DNA of 64,000 nt from Sugiyamaella lignohabitans (Eukaryota > Ascomycota > Dipodascomycetes > Dipodascales > Trichomonascaceae): positions 2,294,001 to 2,358,000 of the forward strand of contig NC_031672.1 of NCBI RefSeq assembly GCF_001640025.1, in the 5' to 3' direction. The position numbers and the translations under genes were made by a program. Positions 41,157 through 50,021 of the stretch are shown here, one piece after another (positions within the stretch are counted from its first letter, which is position 1; each line of letters opens with the position of its first letter). The notes under the pieces were generated by a model. The model saw only the letters and a program-made list of their open reading frames with translations, was not told the origin of the DNA and ran no database searches.

Positions 41157-41295
41157 ATTTCCTTCTATCTTCAGGATTGAGACTAAACCAGATGAATTTG
41201 ATGCCTTTTATGGCCAGTAAAGTGGACAGAAGTATGCAAATCTCGATAGCGTTCCAAACGACCCACACAGCAGTCGCAGAATCCGACTCGGCCAT
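41131..41295 (-). CDS. Possible 54-residue membrane micro-ORF upstream of the F-box gene
   Basis: ATG at 41295, TAA at 41133-41131. The sequence begins MAESDSATAVWVVWNAIE, continues with a hydrophobic span and ends with a polar tail FSLNPEDRRKYGPMSVPS. The composition looks protein-like rather than random. It could be a conserved uORF peptide of the F-box mRNA, a separate tiny gene, or chance. I do not recognise a family. Confidence 0.25.
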   Translation of the reverse strand: MAESDSATAVWVVWNAIEICILLSTLLAIKGIKFIWFSLNPEDRRKYGPMSVPS

Positions 41296-42374
41296 ATCCC
41301 GTCAGACCTACAAGCAGAGTACCAATATAACCAACCCAACAACTACCAATAAACTACCAAGAATAACCAGGAAGAGGATGAACTCAAATACCATAAAACT
41401 GGTCGACAAGACCGACCTACCGTGTTTATCGATAGGACTTGGATTTCCCAGTCCCGTGCGTCAATTTAAAGACGATTCTCAATCTCGTCGAGACTGACAA
41501 CTACCACAAACAAGATCACTGCCGACGATATAATCAGAAATCCTACGCCAATGAGTATCAGACTCAGCTCAAAATACATTAACAGACGACACCCGACCCG
41601 TTTCACAAAGTGGCAACAACCGAACCAGCAACCAACCACTGAACTGGATAACTGTACGATCAGGAAGTATCTTTCACACAGTCCACTCCACTCAAGAGTT
41701 GAAACAAACACACACTCTTTCTTCACCAGCACTCAAAAAAACCACGACTTCAGAACAAAACAAACCGTCCACAAACAAGTCTTGCGACCAAACTAGTGCC
41801 CTACTACCGGATCCCCAGAAACAGCAACCCACATCACATGCATCCCATTCCCCCCTGACATGCACGATAACTCAACAAAACGGCTTATCTGCATGCACAT
41901 CACTCACCCCTCCACCACCCCCTGACCACTCCACCCTCACACTTTCCCTGGCCCACCACTCGTTTCCGTGGCCAGACCGGGGTCCAGTGGTGGGGGAAGG
42001 GAAGGGGGTGTGCCTCCGGCGGCTGGGGCTCCGCCCCAGACCCTGGTTGCTCCTGCTTCGCAGGAGATTGCGAGGACCGTGGACGAAACGACTCGAGCGA
42101 AGCGAGAGGAGCAACCAGGGTCTGGGGCGGAGCCCCAGCCGCCGGAGGCACACCCCCCTCCCGGTAAAAAACCTGTTCGAGGGCTTTGGACGCAGGGACC
42201 GGTGATATGCGGGTCGTGGATCGCCGGTGCAGGCGATATAGCCGCCTGGAGAGATGCGGATATGAAACGTGAAAGCACCGAACTCTATTTAGACAACGAC
42301 AGCTAGCTGGAGTTGTATTTTGTCGAGAGTGGTTTTGAATTTTGTGTGAAAGTTCAGTGAAGAAAGAGTGAGAA
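41157..42374. other. Divergent promoter region F-box gene-hydrolase
   Basis: Apart from the micro-ORFs described separately, it contains a complete palindrome (42012-42149) and pyrimidine/adenine-rich sequence. No other gene seen. Confidence 0.5.
42012..42149. repeat. GC palindrome, complete pair
   Basis: Left arm GCAGGAG-type, right arm CTCGAG-type; both spacers of the TGGTTG/CAACCA type. Open in all six frames. Flanks GGGGGTGT and ACACCCCC are complementary. Confidence 0.96.
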
Positions 42375-42953
42375 ATGTCGGTAAAGTCTTTGAACGAGTT
42401 GGTTGGACAGGGTCCAGATTCGGCTTCGGTGAAGGAGAGTGTTTTGGTGATTATCGATGCTCAGAACGAGTATGCTGACGGGCTGTTGAAGACGGCCAAT
42501 GTCGAGTCGACCAGAAAACAGATTGCTTCGTTGCTTGAGAAGTATCGTGCTGGAAAGAGTGATATTGTCCATGTCATTCACAAGGTTCCTGAGGGAGCTC
42601 CGATTTTCACTCCAGGAACCCCTTTGGAAGAAGAGTTCTCGGAATTGAAACCGGTTGGTAATGAGAAGGTGGTGTATAAAGAACATCCTGGTTCATTTAC
42701 TGGTACTGATTTGGGCGAATTCCTTGAATCTACTGGAAAGAAGAAACTCGTGCTTACTGGTTATATGGCTCATGTGTGTGTCAGTACTACTACTAGACAG
42801 GCTGCTGAGAGAGAGTATTCAGTCCTGCTTCCAAAAGATGCAATTGGCGACCGAGATATCCCTGGCGTGTCAGCTCAGCAGCTCGTCGATGTGGCTCTAG
42901 CCGAGCTCGCTGATGCTTTCGGTACAGTTACTACCAGTGCAGATATTAACTAA
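42375..42953 (+). CDS. Isochorismatase-like cysteine hydrolase
   Basis: 192 residues. The catalytic triad of the family is visible: Asp28 in [11 protein letters not shown], Lys102 in [10 protein letters not shown], and Cys135 in [17 protein letters not shown], with the usual non-proline cis-peptide region before it. The size is typical for a stand-alone isochorismatase-fold hydrolase. Substrate unknown; family members include nicotinamidases and hydrolases of amides or ureas, but nicotinamidase-specific metal ligands are not evident. Cytosolic, no targeting signal seen. Confidence 0.9.
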   Translation: MSVKSLNELVGQGPDSASVKESVLVIIDAQNEYADGLLKTANVESTRKQIASLLEKYRAGKSDIVHVIHKVPEGAPIFTPGTPLEEEFSELKPVGNEKVVYKEHPGSFTGTDLGEFLESTGKKKLVLTGYMAHVCVSTTTRQAAEREYSVLLPKDAIGDRDIPGVSAQQLVDVALAELADAFGTVTTSADIN

Positions 42954-43615
42954 GACTGACAACCCAGTCAGGTTCCTACGAAACTACAGTACAACTTTAG
43001 GTTAGCAGAGCTACTTACTACCAGGAGATATCATCAGTCATTCTAAGGAAGGCTCTCAGTTCAACTTCTGATCTTTCAAATAACATATGCTTTTTGATTC
43101 CATGGAATATTTATATATGTACATATATCATATCATAAACTTGTACGTATATAATATCATAAACTCATTACAAGGTCATTCTGCTGACTGTGTCATCGTC
43201 TGTCACTATTGATAGATAATCAATCTTTTAACAACCAACAGCCAACTGTCTATTCACTGTCTACTGACTGTCTATTGACTGACAATTGACTGATCATCGA
43301 CTGTGATAATTGACTATCTTCAGTCGCTCTCGACTGTCATCTTCGTAAGTCAATGTATACCGACTGATGTCTACTGTCGACACAATTGTGCCATTGTCAG
43401 CAATAACTATCTCATCAGCACTTGCTAGACCATGTCCTGTCCTCATCAATTCACAGGAGATTAAACCCATTAGCTGGCCATAGTAGTTCTTAATCGTGAT
43501 AATTGATTCTGATGGCCTGCAGTTGCACATCTTCCAAGCTGGATGCTATAAGCCGAAACCAGAGAACCAATCATTGCTCACTGTGTTCTATGCTACTGCT
43601 GATAGAAACAACAAA
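42954..43615. other. Intergenic hydrolase-TRS23 (convergent)
   Basis: No palindromic element and no recognised gene. CTGTCTA/TGACTGA-like simple sequence occurs around 43240-43310, and an ATGTACATATAT stretch near 43115. Confidence 0.5.
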
Positions 43616-44023
43616 TCACGCAACACCCATAAGATAACTTTCTAAATGGCGGTCAAACTGCTCGCATCTAACAGGCATGTCCAACTGGTAGAACGGGTTC
43701 TTCATGACATAGTCAGCAAACAGCTGGTACACGCGAGCAATAACTGCGTCCGGACTGAACTGTCTCAAATCCGTAATCACCAAAAACTTGATCCCAGAAA
43801 GCGTTTGAAAACAATGAATAGCGTTTCTGGCCGTCTCAATCACAGTTACGCCCGACGACCCACTGACTGGCGAGATCCGGGCACTCAGAGCATGAACTCC
43901 ATGGAACGTGCCGGCCATCATCAGATACTCATTGGTCGACAGTTTCTTAAGCCCCGGCTTAAAATCCTTCTGATAAATCAGACCCCCTGCCTTGTTCAAA
44001 ATATAAACCGACTGCACTGCCAT
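43616..44023 (-). CDS. TRS23: TRAPP complex subunit Trs23 (sybindin family)
   Basis: 135 residues from ATG at 44023 (the frame is open slightly further up). Sybindin/TRAPPC4 features: SVYILNKAGGLIYQKDF at the start, NEYLMMAGTFHGVHALSARISP, CFQTLSGIKFLVITD, and the C-terminal LFADYVMKNPFYQLDMPVRCE. Trs23 is a core subunit of the TRAPP guanine-nucleotide exchange factor for the Rab Ypt1, acting in ER-Golgi traffic. It is shorter than S. cerevisiae Trs23 (219 residues), which has an insertion, and is close to the animal-type core length. Confidence 0.93.
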   Translation of the reverse strand: MAVQSVYILNKAGGLIYQKDFKPGLKKLSTNEYLMMAGTFHGVHALSARISPVSGSSGVTVIETARNAIHCFQTLSGIKFLVITDLRQFSPDAVIARVYQLFADYVMKNPFYQLDMPVRCEQFDRHLESYLMGVA

Positions 44024-44135
44024 CTCTGCTCTTCTCTCTCTCTCTCTCTGACACTCTCTGATCAGTGAACACCTGCTTCGCTGGCTGGTGAACTTCCATA
44101 GCACGGCTGCAGTTGGGCACTCAGGGGTGGGGACT

Positions 44136-44197
44136 GCCTCCGGCGGCTGGGGCTCCGCCCCAGACCCTGGTTGCTCCTCTCGCTGCGCTCGAGTCGG
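44136..44197. repeat. GC palindrome, left arm of a separated pair
   Basis: CTCGAG-type with TGC loop; partner at 44324-44384. Lies 112 bp upstream of the TRS23 ATG. Confidence 0.94.
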
Positions 44198-44323
44198 GCG
44201 TGGGGCGGTGAGTCACGAGCAATTGAGTGGTGGAATTGGGTTTTGGCTCAGGTTCTTGTCGGTTGGCTGACCCGAGAGAGACATCTCAGCTCGGCTCGAG
44301 CAGCCGCTACTGACCTCGACACC

Positions 44324-44384
44324 CGACTCGAGCGAAGCGAGAGGAGCAACCAGGGTCTGGGGCGGAGCCCCAGCCGCCGGAGGC
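44324..44384. repeat. GC palindrome, right arm of a separated pair
   Basis: CTCGAG-type; separated from the left arm by 126 bp of unrelated sequence. Confidence 0.94.
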
Positions 44385-44724
44385 ATGCTCCTCCTCGAAA
44401 CTCAGGGGTAACAAGTGGGGTGGCGGGGTCGTAGCGGGCCAAGTTCGGACGGCGGGGGGCCCCTCATGACCCCACCAGATTACGGCAGCCGAGAGAGAGA
44501 GAGGGCAGCGGTTTTGGGGAGCAGGGCTGTTTTCAGCGGCCGCTAGCCAATGGCATCAAAGGTCGTTTCGAGCCCCTGACGGCTCTGGCTGCCAAAGAGG
44601 ACGGAGTCGGGCTGCTTGGTTCGGTTGCCAGATCCGTCGTCGTTGGGTCGCGTCCGATCAGCCCTTCAAACCTAGCCCCAACCGTGTATCGAGCGGCCTT
44701 TCCGAAGTCTAATCGGAGTGGTGT

Positions 44725-44866
44725 GCCTCCGGCGGCTGGGGCTCCGCCCCAGACCCTGGTTGCTCCTGCTTCGCAGGAGTTGGCGGGGGGGGATTCCCCA
44801 CGTACCCGACTCGAGCGAAGCGAGAGGAGCCGTGGGGTCTGGGGCGAAGCCCCAGCCGCCGGAGGC
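44725..44866. repeat. GC palindrome, complete pair
   Basis: Left GCAGGAG-type, right CTCGAG-type; spacers differ between arms (TGGTTG versus CCGTGG). Confidence 0.95.
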
Positions 44867-45436
44867 ATGCCCCTCCCCCTCGTCGAGCGCCGGCACTAAT
44901 GACATTTCCTGAACGGGTATCGAGCGTGCCTCTTTCATACTCCGGGGCTAGGGCACAGACCGGTTCTGGTAAACGCATTTATCCATGCATTGGACGAGTC
45001 GCGCCGCGTGATCGGTGGTGTTGGCGGCCGAGTCTGGTGGGGTCCGACGAGGCAGCCAGGCTGCCGGCTGAACAGGCTAGCGGTGAAAGCCAATCGGCGG
45101 CCGGTTCAGGCTCTGGCTGGGGCCTGGTTGGGCGGGGCGGGGCACACTCGCCCGGCCGGATTGACTGGAATACTGGCCATGGGCTGGCAGAGAGGGGCAC
45201 CTCTCGGGACGAGGGAGGGGTGGTTGACTGGTCGAGCCAGGCCGGCTCATCTCTCGACAACGCTCGACGCGAGCTGCATGGGCTGAAGCGACCAGCAATC
45301 GGGCTCGACCCGTGCGACACTCGTTGCCGCTTTAGCCCTCAGGCTCGGATTATTTTACACTTTTTTGTACGACTGCCAGTGAGCAGAATACCCTTTGGGG
45401 CTGGCTGTAATCACCTCATGTTCGGGGGTGGAGTGT

Positions 45437-45573
45437 GCCTCCGGCGGCTGGGGCTTCGCCCCAGACCCCGTGGCTCCTCTCGCTCCGCTCGAGTCGGTAC
45501 CTGGGGAGCCCCCGTCAACTCCTGCGAAGCAGGAGCAACCAGGGTCTGGGGCGGAGCCCCAGCCGCCGGAGGC
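45437..45573. repeat. GC palindrome, complete pair
   Basis: Left CTCGAG-type, right GCAGGAG-type. Flanks are complementary over about 14 bp (CGGGGGTGGAGTGT and ACACCCCACCCCCG). Confidence 0.96.
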
Positions 45574-45724
45574 ACACCCCACCCCCGAGCCAGCAGGGTA
45601 AGAGTCAAGAGGACTCACGGTAGTGGGGTGTTGTTTTCATTTCGTGCAGCAGCTGCACCGCTAACAGCAGCAGCCTGCCCTGGCCCTAGGCAGTGTGTTT
45701 AGTTCGATGCAGGCTGCGACGGGC

Positions 45725-45975
45725 GCAAAGGGGAGGGGAGGCTGGAGTAGGGGGCACAGAGGGGAGCGGCGAGGGGCGAGGTCGAGGGGATGGAGGGGAC
45801 GGGCGATGGGCGAGGGGCAATGGAGGGGAGGGGAGGTGCGAGGGGCGAGGGGCGATGGAGGGAGGTGCGACGGAGGGGAGGTAAAAGCTGCAGAGCGAGG
45901 GGTGGAGGGGATTGGCTGAGCGGGAGATGGAGTGGTAGCTAGTGAGTGAGCCAGTAAGCGAGTGAGCGAGAGAGG
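45725..45975. repeat. G-rich low-complexity tract
   Basis: GAGGGGCGAGGGGCGATGGAGG-like sequence, nearly all purine on the + strand, with many runs of three or four G; it lies in the probable BMH1 promoter. G-quadruplex potential. Confidence 0.8.
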
Positions 45976-46255
45976 GGGGGACGAGGGGGGACATGCATAT
46001 ACCGCTTAAAAGAAAAAAGTCCACTCGTGGCGCGCATGGCCCTTGCGCCTTTTCTTACATATATCCACCAGAGAGACAGTGTATCGTTCTCTTCCTCCCA
46101 ATCTACAACATTCCATCCCTCAAATCGAACAGAACAGCTAACAGACATCACTGCAAGCTGCCCTTTTGATAACAACGTAAAGAAAGAAACTGATTTTGTT
46201 TTTAAAATAAAATTTTTTCATCAATTTCACAATCGACGTTTAGGAGTGATTAAAA

Positions 46256-48560
46256 ATGGCTTCAGAGGTGAGTAGACATTCAATTTGAACTAGGGAGGGG
46301 TCAAGAGGGGTGTCGGATGAAGTGGGAAATGACACCAGCGAGGGGTTAGGAGGGGTCCAGTCGGGCCACGAGGGGTTCAATTGTAATTTATTGGTAATAA
46401 AGAAGAAGGAATACGCGGTTTACAATGGATTATTAGGATGTATTTTGTGATGAGATACGGTAATTCTTGTGATGTTATCGATATCAGCGGGTTTGTAAGG
46501 ACAATGAGCGGATATTTTGATCACTCGAATCGAATTGGCTCATATCAAGCGAAAAGATCGGACAGCTGATAGGACTGATAGCACGCACTGCAACAGGCTA
46601 TGGCTTTTGGATTTTGGATTTTGGGACATGGACGTGGATATGAATTTGGGATTCTGGATTTGGTCTCCTGGATTTGGATATCTGGAGAGCCCAGAGGAAT
46701 TCCGGATACCAAACACACCAAACCTTGAGAATGCAAACAACAGAAAAAGACAGAATACAAGGATTGTGGTTCATTCAATACACAGTAAAGAACACGACAA
46801 AAACAAGACAATGGAATTGGAGCTATAATTGGTGATGAGGATGATACAGAACAAATCAGAGAGTATTCATCAGATTTGGCGGTGAAAATGATTCACAGCC
46901 GATGAAGTACGCGATTGATCGGACTGGCTGTGTGCAGTGCTACTGATATGACATGAAATACAGCAGTTTTTTTTGTTCTGTTCAGACCCAGTGAGCAATA
47001 TATCGATATCGATAAGTCACTTTTCGCGATAGGATCTGATCTTTTGGATGAAATATTATCACACGAGCTGCTTCTTTTGGCTGTGATGTTTGATGAAAAT
47101 TTCGAAGTGGGACTGATGCAGTCCCGATATAACCGTGAGCTCTTGAGAGAAGCGAACAGATTTTTTGGTAGAGTACGACATTAGTCACCGTGTTTTTGGC
47201 CTGTGAGCTTGGTATTTGATTGATAAGTTGTTAATCAACTATAAATTGACATTTTCGAGCAGTGTTTGTTTTTCACGGTTTTAGTCGTCGTAACTCAGTC
47301 CATTGGTTCAAGTGCCGAGTACACTTTGTTCGAGAAAGCCGAAAAATAACAATTGTCATTTCACGAGTCACAATTCTTGATTTACTGTCTCCAGTCCATG
47401 CTTGAAATTCCAGAATCCAGAATCCACAGTCCAATTCCAACCAGTTTGAGCCAATGAGTCCAAATATCTAGTTCACCAGCCCTTGCAATTTTCCAACGTT
47501 CCAAACTCCAACTCGCAGTTGTTTAACTGTGGATTGAATTCCCACTACCCCAATCCCGGAACTCCAGAAACCACTGGACTCGCCGACGCAACGACTCGAG
47601 CGAAGCTCGAGGAGCAACCAGGGTCTGGGGCGGAGCCCCAGTCGCCGGAGGCAGACCCCCACCCCCTTCAACTCCCCCCTGAAAAAGTCACAGGAGAAGC
47701 GTACTAACAGTGAGCAGAGAGAAACAAACACCTTTTTGGCCCGCCTTTGCGAGCAGGCCGAGCGATACGACGAGATGGTGACGTACATGAAAGCCGTTGC
47801 CAAGGCCGGACAGGAACTCACTGTGGACGAGCGTAACCTGCTGTCGGTTGCCTACAAGAACGTGATTGGAACGCGTCGTGCCAGCTGGAGATTGATTTTA
47901 TCTATAGAACAAAAGGAAGAGGCCAAGAACGCTACCCACCATGTGGAACAGATCAAGGCATACAAGGCCAAGATCGAGAACGAGCTCGAGGATATTTGCA
48001 AGGATGTTTTGGACGTTCTTGTTGAGAACTTGTTGCCCAAGGCCGAGACCGGCGAGTCGAAGGTGTTCTACTATAAGATGAAGGGAGATTACCACCGTTA
48101 CTTAGCAGAGATTGCTTCTGGTGATAAGAAGAAGGCTGCTGCTACCGATGCCCACGAGTCGTATAGAAAGGCCACTGATGTCGCTCAAACCGAGTTGTCG
48201 CCTACTCATCCTATTCGTCTTGGATTGGCCCTTAATTTCTCGGTATTCTACTACGAGATCCTCAACTCGCCTGCCCGTGCCTGTCACCTTGCTAAACAAG
48301 CGTTTGACGACGCCATTGCCGAGCTCGACTCGTTGTCCGAGGAAAGCTACCGCGACTCGACTCTGATCATGCAATTGCTCAGAGACAACTTGACTTTCTG
48401 GCAAAACGATCTCGAGAACTTACAACAGGAGGGCGCTGATGGAGAGACCGAGCCTGAACCTGCTGCCGCTGCCGCTGCTGCTCCTGCTGCTGCTTCTGAA
48501 ACCACGGAAGAGGCTGCTGCTCCTGCTGCCGCTCCTGCTGCTGAAGAACCCTCGGCCTAA
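46256..48560 (+). CDS. BMH1: 14-3-3 protein (Bmh type), two exons with a 1.45-kb intron
   Basis: Exon 1 (46256-46267) encodes only MASE; exon 2 (47718-48560) continues [21 protein letters not shown], giving 284 residues. The 14-3-3 signatures are present: [48 protein letters not shown] and the terminal-helix [11 protein letters not shown]. The tail is rich in Ala, Pro and Glu. 14-3-3 dimers bind phosphoserine/phosphothreonine motifs of many signalling proteins. Exon 1 was chosen because it ends in GAG at a GTGAGT donor and restores the [S/A]-x-RE-x3-[YF]LA[KR]L N-terminus. S. cerevisiae has two paralogues, so the number 1 is arbitrary. Confidence 0.9.
46268..47717 (+). other. 14-3-3 gene intron (1450 nt) with single palindrome arm
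   Basis: Donor GTGAGT, branch TACTAAC, acceptor GAGCAG. No other ORF or RNA gene seen inside, apart from a palindrome arm 65 nt before its end. Confidence 0.8.
47592..47652. repeat. GC palindrome, single arm, in 14-3-3 intron
   Basis: Decayed inner hairpin (CTCGAGCGAAGCTCGAGGAG) and outer end CAGTCGCCGGAGGC. Confidence 0.92.
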
Positions 48561-48713
48561 ATATAAACACGTCCACTTCTATATAACCCCCCCTTTTCTC
48601 CAATGTTCTTTTACCGCGTGTCGTTTTCTACTCCTGTATCCTCTACTACCCATACTGCTTACTAGTATATGCCCATAGTTGTGTACACATGGTCGCCGGT
48701 CCGGGTGGGTGCT

Positions 48714-48850
48714 GCCTCCGGCGGCTGGGGCTCCGCCCCAGACCCCGCTGCTCCTCTCGCTGCGCTCGAGTCGTTACGTCCGCGATCCCCGGTATCTCCT
48801 GCGAAGCAGGAGCAACCAGGGTCTGGGGCGGAGCCCCAGCCGCCGGAGGC
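48714..48850. repeat. GC palindrome, complete pair
   Basis: Left CTCGAG-type, right GCAGGAG-type. Flanks GGGTGGGTGCT and AGCACCCACCCC are complementary. Confidence 0.96.
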
Positions 48851-48888
48851 AGCACCCACCCCATAGCACCCATGAACCCGCCGGGAAA

Positions 48889-48942
48889 CTCCTGCGGAGC
48901 AGGTGCCACGGGGTCTGGGGCAGACCCCCAGCCGTCGGAGGC
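48889..48942. repeat. GC palindrome, decayed single arm
   Basis: Inner hairpin CTCCTGCGGAGCAGGTG and outer end CCCCAGCCGTCGGAGGC show several substitutions. Confidence 0.9.
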
Positions 48943-49124
48943 GCGACCCCCACCCGGGGTTTTTCAGGGGGAGGGGGCTTCCCCTGAAATCGCCGTGCGT
49001 GGACGAGGTTCACCAGTTTTATGCATGTGGGTATGTTTATAAATACCGGATGGGGCCCTGTTCTGAGAGTGATTGATTGATTGATTCATTTGAAATTTTT
49101 TAGATTTTTGTTGGTGTGGGGATT

Positions 49125-49760
49125 ATGTCGTATTTGAACCAGGATATCACGAAAGTCGGGTCGGATGAGTGGGACAGGGTCGGCGGTCAAGTGGCAGCTG
49201 GAGCGAGAGCGCGGTTCGCGAGAATGGGCCCCAGTGAGACAATTCAGGGCCCGATCCTGGTGCAAATTATGGCTATAGATAACATCAGCGCGTCGAAATA
49301 CAGTCAGATCCAGGCGCTTACGGAAACAGCGGAGTCGGCGTCGGACCGAGTTCGCGGAGCTCGACGAAGGAGAATGGTCACTCGAGTTCAGGACGACTCG
49401 TCTTCACCGGCCGACGATGGATCCAATGGATCAATTTTCTCTGGTGGAACCGGAGAATCCACCAATTCTGGTGGTAATGGATTAACAGGACTGTTTGAAA
49501 GCCCGTCAGCGGTTCATAAACTGACACTTCAAGATACAGCTGGAACGGCCGTCTATGCCATTGAACTGGACCGAATCGACACCAAATCCATCACCGCCAT
49601 CAGCCCCCTTGGAGCCAAACTGCTCCTCCTGGGATCTATCGAAACAGTCCGGAACGTGCTCATGCTTAAGAAATCCAACGTCCAAGTCCTCGGCGGAACA
49701 ATCCCCGGAGCAAACTCCACACCTCCCCTGGCCAAACTCCAGGCTTCACTGCCGTCCTGA
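49125..49760 (+). CDS. RMI1: Rmi1-like subunit of the Sgs1-Top3-Rmi1 complex
   Basis: 211 residues from ATG at 49125. The N-terminal part holds GPILVQIMAIDNISASKYSQIQ; the OB-fold part after a Ser/Gly-rich linker has LTLQDTAGTAVYAIELDRID and LGAKLLLLGS..VRNVLMLKKSNVQVLGGTIPG, the conserved Rmi1 block. Length is close to S. cerevisiae Rmi1 (241). The protein stimulates Top3 decatenation and Holliday-junction dissolution with the RecQ helicase Sgs1. Ends 15 bp before a palindrome shared with the convergent PRO3. Confidence 0.85.
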   Translation: MSYLNQDITKVGSDEWDRVGGQVAAGARARFARMGPSETIQGPILVQIMAIDNISASKYSQIQALTETAESASDRVRGARRRRMVTRVQDDSSSPADDGSNGSIFSGGTGESTNSGGNGLTGLFESPSAVHKLTLQDTAGTAVYAIELDRIDTKSITAISPLGAKLLLLGSIETVRNVLMLKKSNVQVLGGTIPGANSTPPLAKLQASLPS

Positions 49761-49775
49761 GGGGGGTGGGGACAT

Positions 49776-49912
49776 GCCTCCGGCGGCTGGGGCTTCGCCC
49801 CAGACCCCGTGGCTCCTGCTTCGCAGGAGTTGCTTGGGGATCCCCTCGTAACCGACTCGAGCGGAGCGAGAGGAGCCACGGGGTCTGGGGCAGAGCCCCA
49901 GCCGCCGGAGGC
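49776..49912. repeat. GC palindrome, complete pair, 3' of RMI1
   Basis: Left GCAGGAG-type, right CTCGAG-type; both spacers GTGG type. Confidence 0.96.
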
Positions 49913-49937
49913 AGCACCCGTCTCCGAAACTCCAGCC

Positions 49938-49997
49938 CGACTCGAGCGGAGCGAGAGGAGCAGCGGGGTCTGGGGCGGAGCCCCAGCCGCCGGAGGC
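49938..49997. repeat. GC palindrome, single arm, 3' of PRO3
   Basis: CTCGAG-type with GGA loop, 24 bp beyond the PRO3 stop on its strand. Confidence 0.95.
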
Positions 49998-50021
49998 AGG
50001 TCACGGATAACGGAAACGGAT

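Larger units (their letters stand above)
44024..46255. other. 2.2 kb gene-free stretch TRS23-BMH1
   Basis: Contains palindromes at 44136-44384, 44725 and 45437, and a G/A-rich tract at about 45725-45975 before the BMH1 leader. No gene recognised. Confidence 0.5.
48561..49124. other. Intergenic BMH1-RMI1
   Basis: Contains a complete palindrome and a decayed arm; TGATTGATTGATTGATT simple sequence occurs just upstream of RMI1 (about 49070). No gene seen. Confidence 0.55.

Noticed and set aside
41699..42306. Overlapping ORFs of 80-170 residues on both strands across palindromes, here and at many other places
   Set aside because: They exist because the palindrome is free of stops in every frame; their shared peptides come from the repeat, and the rest has no family features.
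43294..43530. 78-residue minus-strand ORF beyond TRS23
   Set aside because: Reasonably mixed composition but no recognisable motif and no known partner exon; left unannotated. Conservation in relatives would change this.
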